A DNA stretch of 64,000 nucleotides, taken from NCBI GenBank assembly GCA_905221605.1, contig CAJNDS010001114.1, positions 415,001 through 479,000 of the forward strand, given 5' to 3'. The number at the start of each line of letters is the position of its first letter. The stretch's first letter is position 1. This DNA comes from Symbiodinium natans. Its lineage: Eukaryota > Sar > Dinophyceae > Suessiales > Symbiodiniaceae. Made by a program: the position numbers and the translations under genes. The notes below the pieces were generated by a model. That model saw only the letters and a program-made list of their open reading frames with translations. It was not told the origin of the DNA and made no database searches. Shown one piece after another: positions 1-11,193 of this stretch.

Positions 1-70
1 CCCTAAGCCCTAAGCCCCTCAATGTCTGACTCGTCTGCCAACGGCCTTTGGCATGGTCTGGCTCATGGCC

Positions 71-128
71 CTTTGGCGGGCGTCCAACTTTCCTTTGCCT
101 CGGGCTGCACTCCCAGGCGCTCCCAAAG
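71..128 (-). CDS. Candidate exon at window edge
   Basis: Reads LWERLGVQPEAKESWTPAK after acceptor TGCCCACAG. Provisional. Confidence 0.45.
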
Positions 129-152
129 CTGTGGGCAAGGATGGGTGTTCGG

Positions 153-220
153 TTCCCTAAATCCTACACCCTAAACCCTAAACCCTAAACCCTAAACCCT
201 GAACCCTAAACCCTGAACCC
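153..220 (+). repeat. CCCTAAA array
   Basis: About nine units with a few CCCTGAA variants. Interstitial telomere-type repeat. Confidence 0.95.
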
Positions 221-574
221 AAGAACAGCCCGGCTGCTCCGGTTGCGATGCGGGATGTGGCAGTACTCACAGCCCAGGTCCATCCTCGGCCATGAAGCTT
301 CGGGCATGTGGTGAGTTCTCCAAATTCGCCTCGGCTTCCTGCCGAGAAGCGTTTTGGAACAAGGAGACACGGATCCGATCTCCTTCCCCCTAGCCCAAAA
401 TGACGCACCCCCGCCCCCCGCCCTGTGGGACCCCCCCCATCGCTTGGAGGAGCTGCAAACCGATGCCGTGGGGGCGCCGCCTGTCAGTGGCTTCTGTAGC
501 GGGGGGCGCCCCTAGAAACCCCCCTGGACCCCCTCCCGGGCCGGCACGGCGGCCGAGCAAGCGTTTACAATTAC

Positions 575-736
575 TGAACCCCCTAAGAATATAAAAACAA
601 TTTTCCTTATTAGAGCAATAGAGGGGTTATGATTAGCCATTATTTTTTTTATTTTATTATCTTTCATTATTCATTACTTTTTGTATTGTTTTTTTTTTTG
701 GGGGGGGGGTTCTTAAGCAAATAGAGCAAATAGTAG
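575..736 (+). mobile_element. Family A element, degenerate
   Basis: Right end GGTTCTTAAGCAAATAGAGC is clear; left end AACCCCCTAAGAAT is weak. Confidence 0.55.
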
Positions 737-785
737 GGTCCCTTTTGGGGTCCTCATCATACAGGTGCCGTACTATATATACTAG

Positions 786-905
786 AGTTACTAGACCCAG
801 GAAGAACCTAGGAACACAAAGGGTGCCCTTTTGGGTTTAAAGGGGTTTAGAAGTGAACCCCACCCCCCAAAAAAAGGAAACAAGGGCCTACTCTGGGTCC
901 TAATT
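786..905 (+). repeat. Dispersed repeat family F
   Basis: AGACCCAGGAAGAACCTAGG ... AAGGGCCTACTCTGGGTCCTA. Second copy at 38758-38943, interrupted by the array 38866-38917. Confidence 0.75.
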
Positions 906-1094
906 TTTGGGTCCTTGTCATACGGGTGCCGTACTACAGAAAGGACTCAACAAGGGACCCTAATTTAGAGAACTACCCGTGTGACTTTCAGACTCAGGGT
1001 CTCAGAGAGGCAGCGCAGGGTGGTCGCTTCAACGAAAGCTATTTATATTCGAGTCGTGGTACAAGCCTATAATATAAGAATTCCCGCGCCCTAA

Positions 1095-1125
<31 letters not shown>

Positions 1126-1783
1126 AAGGACCTGCAAATGTCTCTGGATCTCATGATGTTTACGTGGTCTCCCTGTCTAAGTTGGCGTGTGGGAATTCGC
1201 CTCAGCGTACTAGCCACTTCCAAAAGACAGACCCCTAATCTCAATCCAATCGATCACTAGGCCCTCGATCTACCCTACTGCGAGGACGAGCCGGGTGAGG
1301 GGGAAAAAGTGTGGGTTTAGGGGTTTGGCCTGGCCTTCCGCGTTGTGACATGCGGGTCTTCTGGAGTGCCAGGCATAGCTTAGGGTTTAGGGTTAAGGGT
1401 TCAGGATTTCCGGGTCCCATGGTTTCAGCTTCAATTCTTGGGTTTTCAGCTTTGTAGGGTTGTACGGATTTGGGCATTCCTAATCCCACGAAAAGAGTAG
1501 CTGAGTAGCCAGCGCTGAACATCGCAACTAAACGGGACCTCCGAAAGAGGAATGATGTAAGCACCTCAAGTGTTCGTATGAGGTGGGCAACCAAACTTGC
1601 AACCTCACTCTCAATACCCGTAAACAGGACACCCTGAAGGTGCGCAGCACTAGGGTCATCTCAAAAAACACTGACCCTGAACCCTGAGTAGGACACAACA
1701 AACGAAAGCAAAACCTCTCACCCCCCGAAGCCCTTGTAACACATCCTGAAGCCCAGGCCCCAAAGCCTTCCTTCCCCACACTC

Positions 1784-1903
1784 TACTTTAGGGGCCTGAA
1801 TAGTTACTTTGAATAGGGTTTGGGGGCGGGGGGTTATTACAGGGTGATTACAAAAGGGACCATAAGGGAATCTTATGAGTACTTATTCCGACCCCTCTAG
1901 TAC
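1784..1903 (+). mobile_element. Element family B
   Basis: Starts TACTTTAGGGGCCTGAATAG, contains AAAGGGACCATAAGGGAATC, ends CCGACCCCTCTAGTAC; short inverted ends around TACTNTAGGGG. Non-coding. Confidence 0.75.
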
Positions 1904-2553
1904 AGGAAACTGAAGTCAGGGCAAGGACTCCCGCATTCCCGAGAGCGGACCATCCGCACACAAGGGCGCTTGCACAAGAAAGGGTGCCCACCTGGGGCTT
2001 CTTCGTCGGGGGCGCCGTGCTTTGATTTAGCTGAGGGCTCATGTTTCTGTTTTTTTATCTATATTTATACACATATATATATATATATTGATTTTTAATT
2101 TTAATGTTCTTTGGGGGGAGGGGTGTTAGATTTAGTTGCGGGTTCATGTTTCTGTTGTTCTTTGTGTTTTTTGTTGGGGGGGGGGGGGGGGGGGGGGGCA
2201 GGGCGCAGGCATTCTAGGGTCCGTCAGGGCCGTTGGGGCGTCTTAGGGCCCGTTAAGCTTGTGTTTTATGTATTCCTTTTGTTTTTTATTATTGTTATTA
2301 GGGGGGAGGGGTCGTGGAACTATCGGAGGATGCTGGGTTGGCTTGAGGACGTTGGGACCTCGGCTTAAGCTTCCTCAAGTTCAACACGCAAGTACGACGC
2401 GGCTGTTGGGAACAGTGATCGTTGACAGGTGTCTAAAGTTGTTGGTCCAAGGGCAGGCAAAGCTCTGATTGCGGGAGCTTTGTTGTGAGCAGCAGCCACC
2501 CAAGTTAACCCAAACCACAAAGAGAGCCCTACCATCACCAGACCCTGACACTG

Positions 2554-2660
2554 TACTCCCCTTAGAACCTTATTCAAAACAAATTATGTTGAATATTCCC
2601 TTGGGTTGTATATACATAAAAAGTCATAATTGAAAAATTATCTTCCTAAGGGGGGCTATA
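2554..2660 (+). mobile_element. Element family I
   Basis: TACTCCCCTTAGAACC ... CTTCCTAAGGGGGGCTATA; second copy at 8061-8156 (ATACTCCCCTTAGAACCGAA ... CCCAGGGGCTTAGTA). AT-rich centre with CTTGGGTTNTATATA. Confidence 0.72.
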
Positions 2661-2710
2661 GGACGCCTTGAGGAGCCCTTGTTGAAAAAGTGCAGCTGCG
2701 TGGCGGCTTC

Positions 2711-2797
2711 CTGGGTTGTTCGTGCTGTTCCTTCCAGCAAAGTTCTCCTCCGCGGATGCTTCCCTGAGCGCGAGAGGAGGGTGGGCTCTCTCGAAAT
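2711..2797 (-). CDS. Candidate exon downstream of TPI
   Basis: Reads FERAHPPLALREASAEENFA then GRNSTNNPG, with acceptor ACCGCAG joined to the array 2803-2996 and a GA donor (CCAG|GAAGCC). Confidence 0.5.
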
Positions 2798-2802
2798 CTG
2801 CG

Positions 2803-2996
2803 GTTAGGGTTGGGGTTTAGGGTTTAGGGTTTAGGGTTTAGGGTTTAGGGTTTAGGGTTTGGGGCTTGGGGTTTGGGGTTTGGGGTTTGGGGTTTACGGT
2901 TTAGGGTTTAGGGTTTAGGGTTTAGGGTTTAGGGTTTAGGGTTTAGGGTTTAGGGTTTAGGGCTTACGGCTTAGGGCTTAGGGTTTAGGGTTTAGG
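2803..2996 (+). repeat. TTTAGGG array (194 bp)
   Basis: Longest TTTAGGG array in the window, with TTTGGGG variants near its left end. In the minus-strand sense it forms the 3' end of an intron. Confidence 0.97.
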
Positions 2997-3839
2997 TACA
3001 TCTGGGGTTAAACGAAATTAAGGGTACCTTATTGGGGTCCTTACTATAAGGGAATCTACTAATTGGGGGGTTCATATTGTGGCCCTTGTTTTGTAAACCC
3101 CCATCTGGGTTGAGATGTTGAGAGGATCCTTTTCCTGCAGGATTCAAATGTTGAAATGTCGATGGTCACAGGGGTTATATCAACTCAAGGATTCACAACC
3201 TTTTGTGTAGTTCAAACAGTGCACCGTATCCCAAGGGTCAGATGCCGAACACGGCGTAGGGCACTACCAACCAACCGAAAAAGGATGATAGCCAGCCCCA
3301 TGCCACACTCAACTTGCCTGGAGCCCATCCACAATCCCTGCAGGAGCCCCAACTGGCAGGGTGGTTTGGATAGGGTTTTTGGGACAACTCGGCCCTTTGG
3401 TTTGGGGTTTGAGCGATCGTGTTGAGTAGCCTCAGGGCTTTCAGTCGGGGTCTTTGGGTGTGGGAACGCCTCGGGCTTGGGAATGTTGAGTCACCAACCC
3501 TCCCCTCCCCTCAGTGCGGCCCGGGTGCTGCTGTGTGGGTTCCTCCTGCTCGCTCCTAGGGGAAAGTTTGAGGATTGAGGAAGCAGCAGCCACTTGACTG
3601 AATCATCCCTCAGCTTAAGGGGATGAGTTGTCTCACGTCACATCCTAAAATCCTTCTGAACGCTACATAAGCATTAGGGGATAGGATTAGGGGGACCCTC
3701 GGGGATATGGACCCTGTCAATAGGGTCCCTGTTTAAGAGAGCCAGAAGAGGGTTCAGAAAGGTTCTGTTTTAAGGGACCCCCTTCTCCAACCTAGGAAAC
3801 ATGGGCCCAGCTGTACGTTGTGAGGCTGAGGCTTTTCAT

Positions 3840-3896
3840 CCTCGATCCGCCCAGGCGCTCTGTATCGTCGCCAAGCTCTGGGGGTGGGTCTGACGC
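3840..3896 (-). CDS. Candidate exon downstream of TPI
   Basis: Reads ASDPPPELGDDTERLGGSR after acceptor CCTGTCCAG|GCG, which directly follows the sense CCCTAAA array (3905-3983). Ends at a GA or GC donor. Confidence 0.5.
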
Positions 3897-3904
3897 CTGG
3901 ACAG

Positions 3905-3983
3905 GGGTTTAGGGTTTAGGGTTAGGGTTTAGGGTTTAGGTTTTAGGGTTTAGGGTTTAGGGATTAGGGCTTAGGGGGGTTTA
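3905..3983 (+). repeat. TTTAGGG array
   Basis: Ten units, one truncated, degenerating to the right. Abuts the exon candidate ending at 3896. Confidence 0.95.
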
Positions 3984-4554
3984 GACCTAACGTCTGCAAC
4001 AGCCAGGGCATTTAACAGCCAAGCCTTCTTGATTCCTACGAAAGGAAGAAACCCCAAGAAACAGATCGTTCGGCAAAGCAAGAAGGGCTTTGCCTTGGTG
4101 TGTAAAGGAGTATAGGGGTCAGGGGCTACAAGGCTTGGGATTGAAGATGAGGGAGCTTCGTCGTCTAGGGTTCAGGATTTATGGCCCGGAGGCTTGCAAG
4201 TTGTGGAGCTAATTGAACTCGCAGGTTCACAGGCCGCATACAGGCGATGCTGGTGGGCAGACGGGAACATATTGCAGATATTTAGAGGGCTTAGGTCCAT
4301 GTGGGTGGAGCGCCAACCAGCCCCAAGAGCACGCAAGCAAATCCCCAAGCCCGACCCAACCAAACCTCTGAAGCCTCAAAGCCCCTCACTAGGATGGCCC
4401 TTAAAACCCTCTGAAAAATATTCCTGAATATGGATCCTCTTAGACCAAAGGAGGGAAGAATATGCGCAATGTCAAGAGGGCCGACCAAGTTCAGCATAGC
4501 CTCCTAATTCCTACAGAGGCTGGTGAAGAGCTCGGCATGTCCCCACAAATGTAC

Positions 4555-4586
4555 CCTAAACCCTAAACCCTAAACCCTAAGCCCTG
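4555..4586 (+). repeat. CCCTAAA array
   Basis: About four units. Confidence 0.9.
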
Positions 4587-6313
4587 ATATTTATTCGTTT
4601 CCTAATAGTACAAAGGTCTTCAGGGCGCAATGAAAAGAGACCTCGCATCGTAGTATCCTAAAAACCGCTCAATCATTCAGGAGTTGTTCCCTTTTTTTCG
4701 CCCGCTCTACTAGGATTCCAACTAAATTCGAGTTGAGAGAAACTGGAACAACAGTTCTTCTTGTTTTCCTCATGCCGTAACGAAACCCAAGAAGATCCCA
4801 AGAAGGTTGAAGATGGAACTGGCCGGGGTGAGTTTCCTGGATTTTCTGGGCTCTGGCTCCTTAAGATTCCTGGAGCTCAAGTCCTCAAGCCTCTATCTAA
4901 GCCTGAGAGAGATCTGTACCTGAGTTTTTAGAACCAGCAAAGGGAAAAAGGGCCTTAGACTACAGCTGCCCTAATCCCGAATATTTACCCCGAATAAACA
5001 TATGATTACGGCGGGCAAGCCCAACAAACTGAGTTCGCAGAATAGTGCCGGGAACCTTGTGATTCGGGTGGCTTCACAAAACCGAGTGCAGCATTTCATG
5101 TTCATACTTCATCTAAGCCCCGGGCCTCAAAAACCTAAAGCCCTTGGCCACATGCTAACGCCCTGAGTATCAAACACCACCCTAAGCACGCCGGGGTGGC
5201 AATCTATGTTAACGTCCCTTGTTCCGGACTCCAAAACATGCATATTTAGACAAATTGACCATAAGTACCTAACATCTGTCGCGTTGGGAAGGTGCCTCTG
5301 GCTCCTCGGCACGGATCGCGCCGACTGAACCCGCCTTATCCAGGAGCCCCGCCTTAGGTACAGCGGGGTTTAGACTTCGTGGATGAAAAAAAGATGATCG
5401 AGGTGACTGGAGCTTCAGACTTCAGACTCATCCAGGGCAGCAGTGTTTTGAGGGCTTGGCGCTCGCCATTTCGCGATGAATTTAGCTTAAGGGATTCTTG
5501 GATTGAGTGTAGTGTTTGGGCAGCCCAACACCCGAATCGCTCAGAGGACCCCCAAAACTGCCCACCCAACTCTAACACTCTCCACTCAAACCCGGCACCC
5601 TCCAAACAGCAGCGTGTAAAGTATTCAGTCAGGGCTTTCTGGATGTTTTTTTTGTGGATCAGGTTTGGGATGTAGGGCTGCAGGGTCTTCCGACTCTGCC
5701 CCCCTGGGCTTCGACTTGGAGCGGGAGCGCTTTAGAGTTTCGGTCGAAGTTTACGATTGCGGTTGAGGATCTGGGGCTCAAGAGCTGCAAAGTTGGGATT
5801 TAACGACTCGCGCAGGGTTTTGTGTTTGGGTTTCGGGCCTACATAGTTGGCTTCAGGCTCAACAGCCACGACTTGTCGTGAAAGAAGACATCCTACAATC
5901 TGCCAGCCAAGGGCAACATAGCTCCGTGTGTTCACATCTTGCGGCAGCACCTGCGCATGTGAGCTGGTCCCTCGTGAACCCCACGTCATGCGTCTCCGAA
6001 AGCCCAAAACCCGGCTCAGGATTTGTAAGGAGTAGGGTCCACTCGACCTCCAGCTTACAACGAAAATCTGAAAGTGAGGACTGATCGTGCTGCAGCCAAT
6101 TTCACAAAGTCCTGAACCCTCGCTAGAGTTAACTTGCCCGGTAGGGATTTCCTGGTAGTCTGTGGGATACTCTGGCACTGGACTCTTCAAGGCCTTGAGG
6201 CATCTTCTGTGGGTGCAAATCAAGGGCTGAGCAGGTCAGGGAAGGCTAGCAACAGATTCAGCTCCCCAAAACCCCGACATTGCCCCCAAAAACCTGATCC
6301 CGCTAATTACGCA

Positions 6314-6380
6314 AACCCTAAACCCTAAACCCTAAACCTTAAACCCTAAACCCTGAAACCCTAAAACTCTAAAACTCTAA
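6314..6380 (+). repeat. CCCTAAA array
   Basis: Degenerates rightwards into CTCTAAAA units. Confidence 0.9.
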
Positions 6381-6557
6381 AGGGAACCCAAGGCGCCAGA
6401 TCTGGCCCACAGCCGTCACGGAGCGGAGGGCAACTCTTCGTCCGGCGGCGCGGCTCATCCGGCGACCTCGGCGTTCAGATGGGAGTTTAGAAACCCCCTT
6501 AAAGGGATCCCCCAGAAAGGGTACCCCCTATTCTCGGGAACCCCCCCTAGAGCCTTC

Positions 6558-6615
6558 GAATCCGGCTCTGAGGCCCGAGCCCCAAAGGAAGCCGAGCTCG
6601 AAGAACGTAATCCGC
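6558..6615 (-). CDS. Candidate exon downstream of TPI
   Basis: Reads ADYVLRARLPLGLGPQSRIR after CGCTTAG, close to the TTTAGGG repeats at 6634-6684. Provisional. Confidence 0.35.
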
Positions 6616-6633
6616 ACTAAGCGCGGTTTGGGG

Positions 6634-6684
6634 GCTTAGGGTCTAGGGATTAGGGTTCAGGGTTTAGGGTTTAGGGTTTAGGGG
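6634..6684 (+). repeat. TTTAGGG array, degenerate
   Basis: Mixed GGGTCTA, GGGATTA and TTTAGGG units. Confidence 0.85.
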
Positions 6685-7094
6685 AACCCTTCCTAACCTT
6701 CCTCCTTTGAGCCCCTTGAAAGAAACGAAACAGGACCTCGGCATGGCCGGATGAAAGGCCAGGTGGCTGCTCCACTACGTCGATGAAGGTAAACCGATAT
6801 CCCAGCTGCACCTTGAGAGGGTGCTGTGTAGCACTGGCAGGAGTTGTTGCTCAAGGTAGTGCAGTTTGTGTGTGTGTGTTTATTTAATTTATGCTATTGT
6901 TTTGTTGCTATATCTTCTCTTATATATACATATGTTTTCTTTTTGTTTGTATTTTTTTTTTTTTGGGGGGGGGGGGGGTGGGTCCAACTTGAAGTGCCCC
7001 ACCCCCCACCATAACCTCGACACTGCACGACTCGGGATCTCAGGCAAGTCCCATGCCAGCATTCGAGGGGTGCAGCATCGATCCTTTAGCCAAT

Positions 7095-7134
7095 ACCCTA
7101 AACCCTAAACCCTAAACCCTAAACCCCAAACCCT
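7095..7134 (+). repeat. CCCTAAA array
   Basis: About five units. Confidence 0.9.
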
Positions 7135-7535
7135 TAAGTGCGGTATGGGGTGTAGGAGCCATAGGAGGCGCAGCTGATGCCTGTGGAGCAGGAGGTCAGC
7201 TAATCGGAGTCAACCTTCTGAGATCCTGCGAGGCATACGGATTCTGGGCTAGAGGGCTTTGGCTCGTGCACAGCCGAAAACCTGAGCATTCACAAGCACC
7301 ACGAAGCCAGCTTAGGTTAAACCCGGCTGAGTTGTAGACTGTTGCGACCTGAGTCTGCATCTTCAGAATTTCAGAGTAATTACAAAATCCCTGACCTCGT
7401 CCTAAAGCCATCCAAGGGGCGTCCATCCGGCCGTCTGCCACAGGACGTTCTGGGTCCCCTTTGCCAGTCACTCCGAGAGCTTGAGCCAATGCTGGACCGA
7501 CGGTCCCAGAAGCAGCAACCTTGCGCCCTGCAAAC

Positions 7536-7702
7536 AAATAAATATATATATACATGTATATATATACATATATGATATATATATATATATGATTTATATA
7601 TATATATATATGATATGATGTATATATATATATGCTATATATATATATGATATATATATATATGATATATATATATATCATATATCATATATATATATAT
7701 AA
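7536..7702 (+). repeat. (AT)n microsatellite
   Basis: TATATATA broken every 12 to 20 bases by GATATA or GTATA. Confidence 0.97.
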
Positions 7703-7829
7703 ACGCCACTAGGTTGCCTGACTCGAAGAACCTAGGCAGCACAAGGCCCAAAAGCCCTACATTCTGCCAAGATGACAAGCCTTAAGGTGCTGAAGAACCC
7801 AGGGCCCTAAAACTTCCGATGGCTCAGGT

Positions 7830-7863
7830 GTTTAGGGTTTGGGGTTTAGGGTTTAGGGTTTGG
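7830..7863 (+). repeat. TTTAGGG array
   Basis: Four units, one TTTGGGG. Confidence 0.9.
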
Positions 7864-8186
7864 GCTGAAGAGCGCCAGCTGAACTTTTCGCGTGGGGGCA
7901 TAACCAGCTACCGGTCCCCCTGAATCGAACATTATCGATCCGCTAACCCTAGGTTTTAGGGTTTAAGGTTTGGGTTTCGGGGTCTAGGGGTTACAGCCAG
8001 TCCCCACAACATGAAATTTTCCCACCGGACCGAAATTTAGAAATTGGGGGGGAGGGCTCTATACTCCCCTTAGAACCGAAATAAAAATAAGATTTGAATA
8101 TCCTCTTGGGTTTTATATAAACAACAATGAAAAATAATTCCCCAGGGGCTTAGTACGAGGGGGAGGGGATTGTTTCGGCTGCGCAC

Positions 8187-8221
8187 CTCCGCATGATCGG
8201 GTCGCTCATGCTCAGCATGTC
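8187..8221 (-). CDS. Candidate exon downstream of TPI
   Basis: Reads DMLSMSDPIMR between acceptor CTGCCAG|GAC and donor GGAG|GTGCGC. Good splice sites, short peptide, unknown gene. Confidence 0.5.
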
Positions 8222-8579
8222 CTGGCAGCGGGGGCTTCGATGCCCTGAAAGTCGGGGCCGTGCTTCTGCGCACGACCGAAGCTCTCCCTAAACCCCCTAA
8301 ACCCTTGTTGCTTTCATGCTTTGCTTTGGTTCTCCCGACGCTGGGGGAACGCTGTATTTGCATCCCGAAGAGGAGAGGGTGGTTTCTTTTTTGGGCATGG
8401 CGAGAGCTCTAATCCGAGAAATCATGCGCCTATTCTCGCGCAAAGGTATGGCAGGAAATATCTGGAGAAGTGCTGGAATCTTTGCCGCCAGCATTTTGGG
8501 AGGGCGGTTTGTACACGAAGGTGGCTTCCAACTGAAAGCATCTCCACAGAGAAGCATGCAGAGCTGCTATGCCATATGG

Positions 8580-8673
8580 TGAATTCTCTAAATTGTAGTC
8601 CTTTTGGGGGTCCGTGTTATAAGGCGGCCCCTCTTATTTAGGGGACCCAAAAAGGGACCCGTACTTGCAGAAC
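8580..8673 (+). mobile_element. Palindromic element family C
   Basis: TAGTCCTTTTGGGGGTCC ... GGGACCCAAAAAGGGACC. Preceded by GGTGAATTCTCTAAATT. Confidence 0.7.
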
Positions 8674-8711
8674 ACACCCAATATCGCAGTGACTTTCGAC
8701 TCTAAGCTAGT

Positions 8712-8828
8712 TCATTGTTGGGCTAATATTAAAAACTTAATTGTCTATTCCTTATTGGGTTTTAATTGTCTATTCCTTATTGGGTTTAAGTACCCTTAAA
8801 AATGTAAAATGTTACCCAACTACGACAA
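8712..8828 (+). mobile_element. Element family D
   Basis: TTGTTGGGCTAATATTAAAA ... GTTACCCAACTACGACAAAG, with an internal 21-bp duplication of TGTCTATTCCTTATTGGGTT. Confidence 0.8.
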
Positions 8829-8965
8829 AGTCAGTAGGTGTAGGAGGAGCTGTGGTCTGCAAGCCGAAAACTTCGGCACCTGCCTGGGCCCGAACCCGGG
8901 AACACAAGATCTGCCAAATCCCAGTTTCGGCCACTTAAGTGAATCCTCTGCAATGCAAAAAAGTG

Positions 8966-9025
8966 CCCTAAACCCTAAAACCTAAACCCTAAACCCTAAA
9001 GTCTAAAGCCGAAACCCCAAACCCA
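8966..9025 (+). repeat. CCCTAAA array
   Basis: Five clean units then degenerate ones; left partner of the pair around the exon at 9051-9115. Confidence 0.9.
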
Positions 9026-9050
9026 GAGCCCTGAAGCCTAAACTCGGTGC

Positions 9051-9115
9051 CTTGGCCATTTGGGCCGCTGCAAGGTGCCGCCGCTCGAAGAGGCGGCCAT
9101 TGTACTGAACTTTCC
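9051..9115 (-). CDS. Candidate exon bracketed by telomeric arrays
   Basis: Frame VQYNGRLFERRHLAAAQMAK ends at a GC donor (AAG|GCACCG). The acceptor is CCAAG|GAAAG or TTCAG|TAC. All three frames are open over this short stretch, so frame is provisional. Arrays lie at 8966-9025 and 9120-9170. Confidence 0.45.
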
Positions 9116-9119
9116 TTGG

Positions 9120-9170
9120 CAGGGTTTAGGGTTTAGGGTTTAGGGTTTACGGTTTAGGGTTTAGGTTTAG
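9120..9170 (+). repeat. TTTAGGG array
   Basis: Seven units; right partner of the pair around the exon at 9051-9115. Confidence 0.93.
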
Positions 9171-9657
9171 CAACCCTGTGGAGGTTGTACCTTGGACCCT
9201 TAAGGTTGTACCCTCGGGTTTTGGGGATCCTTTCTGAAGATCCTTATGAGGTGGTCTACTGGCCATATTAGGAGTAAATTAGGGGGAACCTTTAGGGGGT
9301 TCAACCTCCTATTCCTGGCATTGAGGGCCTGAGGTTAGCAATTGGGAAGATGTGCAAGACAAGACTGAAGTCGATTTTTGTTGGCGGCGAAAGTGATGTC
9401 ATGCTGCTTTCATTCCTTTTTGGCCGTTGACGTCTGTCGCATGTAGGAACGAGTAAGGTCGAAGATAAGTCGCGTTCGGGGATGCGGGCTACAATGAATG
9501 GAGAGCCAACGGCAGCTTAAACACGGACATGATGAAGCAGTGAATGTGGCTCGAAGGTGCTTTTATACCCGTAGCACTCTGCCAAACAACCCCCCCCCAG
9601 CCCCCACCCCGACCTGGAAAAACCCCACAGACGTCGGACAAACCCTAAACCCTGCAC

Positions 9658-9700
9658 CTTCCGCTGTGGAGCTGAGCTTCTGCGACATGGCAAAGAGCGC
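9658..9700 (-). CDS. Candidate exon downstream of TPI
   Basis: Reads ALFAMSQKLSSTAE with acceptor GTCACAG|GCG and donor GAAG|GTGCAG; the intron continues at once into TTTAGGG repeats. Good splice sites; unknown protein. Confidence 0.55.
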
Positions 9701-9775
9701 CTGTGACAGCCCTAAGCCTGTATGCAAAAGACCCCACTACTCGGAACGCTGTTTAGGGTTTAGGGTTTAGGTTTT

Positions 9776-11190
9776 GGAGGTTTGAGGCCGTTGAGGCCAA
9801 GGGCCTAGGCGTGTGGAGGTTCCTTGCAAGGGTAAGTAAGGCTAAGGGCCGCAGGGTTTCGGACTTATCATAGTTATACTCAATGAGTAGATGGGGCTTT
9901 GGTCTGGCGGCTTGACCCGCTCAGCTGATGAAATTCGGCCCGGGCACCAAGTTGCCAAGCCGACTCAAATTGCAGCTTGAGAGAAACGGGAGGCGATGCG
10001 TTCCATGAACCCCAAGTTCGCCCTGTGTACGCATCATCAGCATCAGAAGCTCCTGCTCAGGGCACTCTGCATTTGAGGTTCCGAATGTGGGTTTCCACAA
10101 GGTGCACGCAGCTTCTTTTTTTCTCCCATGACAGCATTTGCTCCTGGGAGGTGCGCAGCACGATCAGGCGCCGAAAAGGTTTCGAAAATGCGCTTTGCTG
10201 GAGAGCTGCGACCTTACAGACGTACGCTCGTGAGATGTGCCGTTTTGGCTGTGAGGAGTCCCCCCCCCCAAAAAAAAAAAGCCCAACTCACACCTAGAGT
10301 CCTAAACCCCTTTGATCCTCTTTGGGTGCAGCTCTCCATGAGGAGCAGCAAAAGCTTTCGGCTCAAAGAAGCGCCCTGGACGGAGAACCCAACAAGGCAA
10401 CGGACTCCCGGCACTTGGCCTCTACAGACCGGGACTTCGCTTCATTGTAGTCAGGCTTATCAGACTTGTAGCTGAGCCAACTATTGCAAAATGCCTCCGT
10501 AGTGCAAGCTACAGGTTCTAGGCCCTTCTCTAGGCTCCTGCTTGGTACTCAGGAGGATCAACCGATAGGACGGTGAAGTTGGCAAAGGCTTTACGGCTGG
10601 GCCTTCTACCAGCTACAACCTGAACTCTGTTCCTCTTCTTCCTCAGGGCTTAGGGCGGTTTAGAGGAGCGCCCTTCGGCTCCCAAGGCTTCTTACATCCA
10701 GAAGTGCGGCGAAACATACCATTCTTCCGTCCATGGGCTTCCTTCAAGAAAGGAGTCGTCTCCTAGGCTACACGTGCTCACTTAGCCCTGGCAGGCAGTG
10801 ACCTCGGCGCGCGTGGAATCCATAAGCTTTGCTAGATTCGCAAAGCGTCAGACATTCGACCTTAGGGTTGCTCTAATGACCAAAGGAACAAAGGTTAAAC
10901 TGCATTATGCTGAGAAAATAAGGAAACACAAAAAGCTTAAAGTTCAGCTGTTGGCTAAGTAAGGTTTTGTTTCTTGTTGAAAGGGCGAAAACTCCAGCTG
11001 AGATGAACGCAGCATCCCACTCTGTGGCCCATTCGGCCCTAAATTCAGTGCCACGAGTACTTTGCGACGAAGTCCCAGGAAGCCTTCGGGGCGCAGTTGA
11101 GCCAAACGCTGCAGTAGTCTGAACGGCCGCCCTAAACCCTAAACCCTGCAGCCCTCTAACAAAGCGGCAAAGCCAGGAGACCCTCACCAA
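9776..11190. other. No firm gene
   Basis: Mostly unique sequence. A C-run/A-run junction at 10260-10280 and a weak minus-strand frame AEWATEWDAAFISA near 11000 are the only notable items. Confidence 0.5.
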
Positions 11191-11193
11191 GGC

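Noticed and set aside
260-345. Minus-strand exon reading EAEANLENSPHARSFMAEDG with GTGAGT donor
   Set aside because: Part of it (305-322) is the left flank of repeat family C, so the coding impression may be false.
7475-7492. Relic of the dinoflagellate spliced leader (TTGGCTCAAG on the minus strand)
   Set aside because: Only the last ten bases match and the rest of the leader is absent; a chance match is plausible. A similar nine-base match at 53682-53690 was dropped for the same reason.
8875-8910. tRNA-like B box in CCCGAACCCGGGAAC
   Set aside because: No matching A box, T-stem pairing or cloverleaf could be drawn.
8741-8938. Conserved small protein shared by ORFs at 8741 and 63262 (GLSTLKNVKCYPT)
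   Set aside because: The similarity is the nucleotide repeat family D, which also occurs at 22232 with a broken frame.
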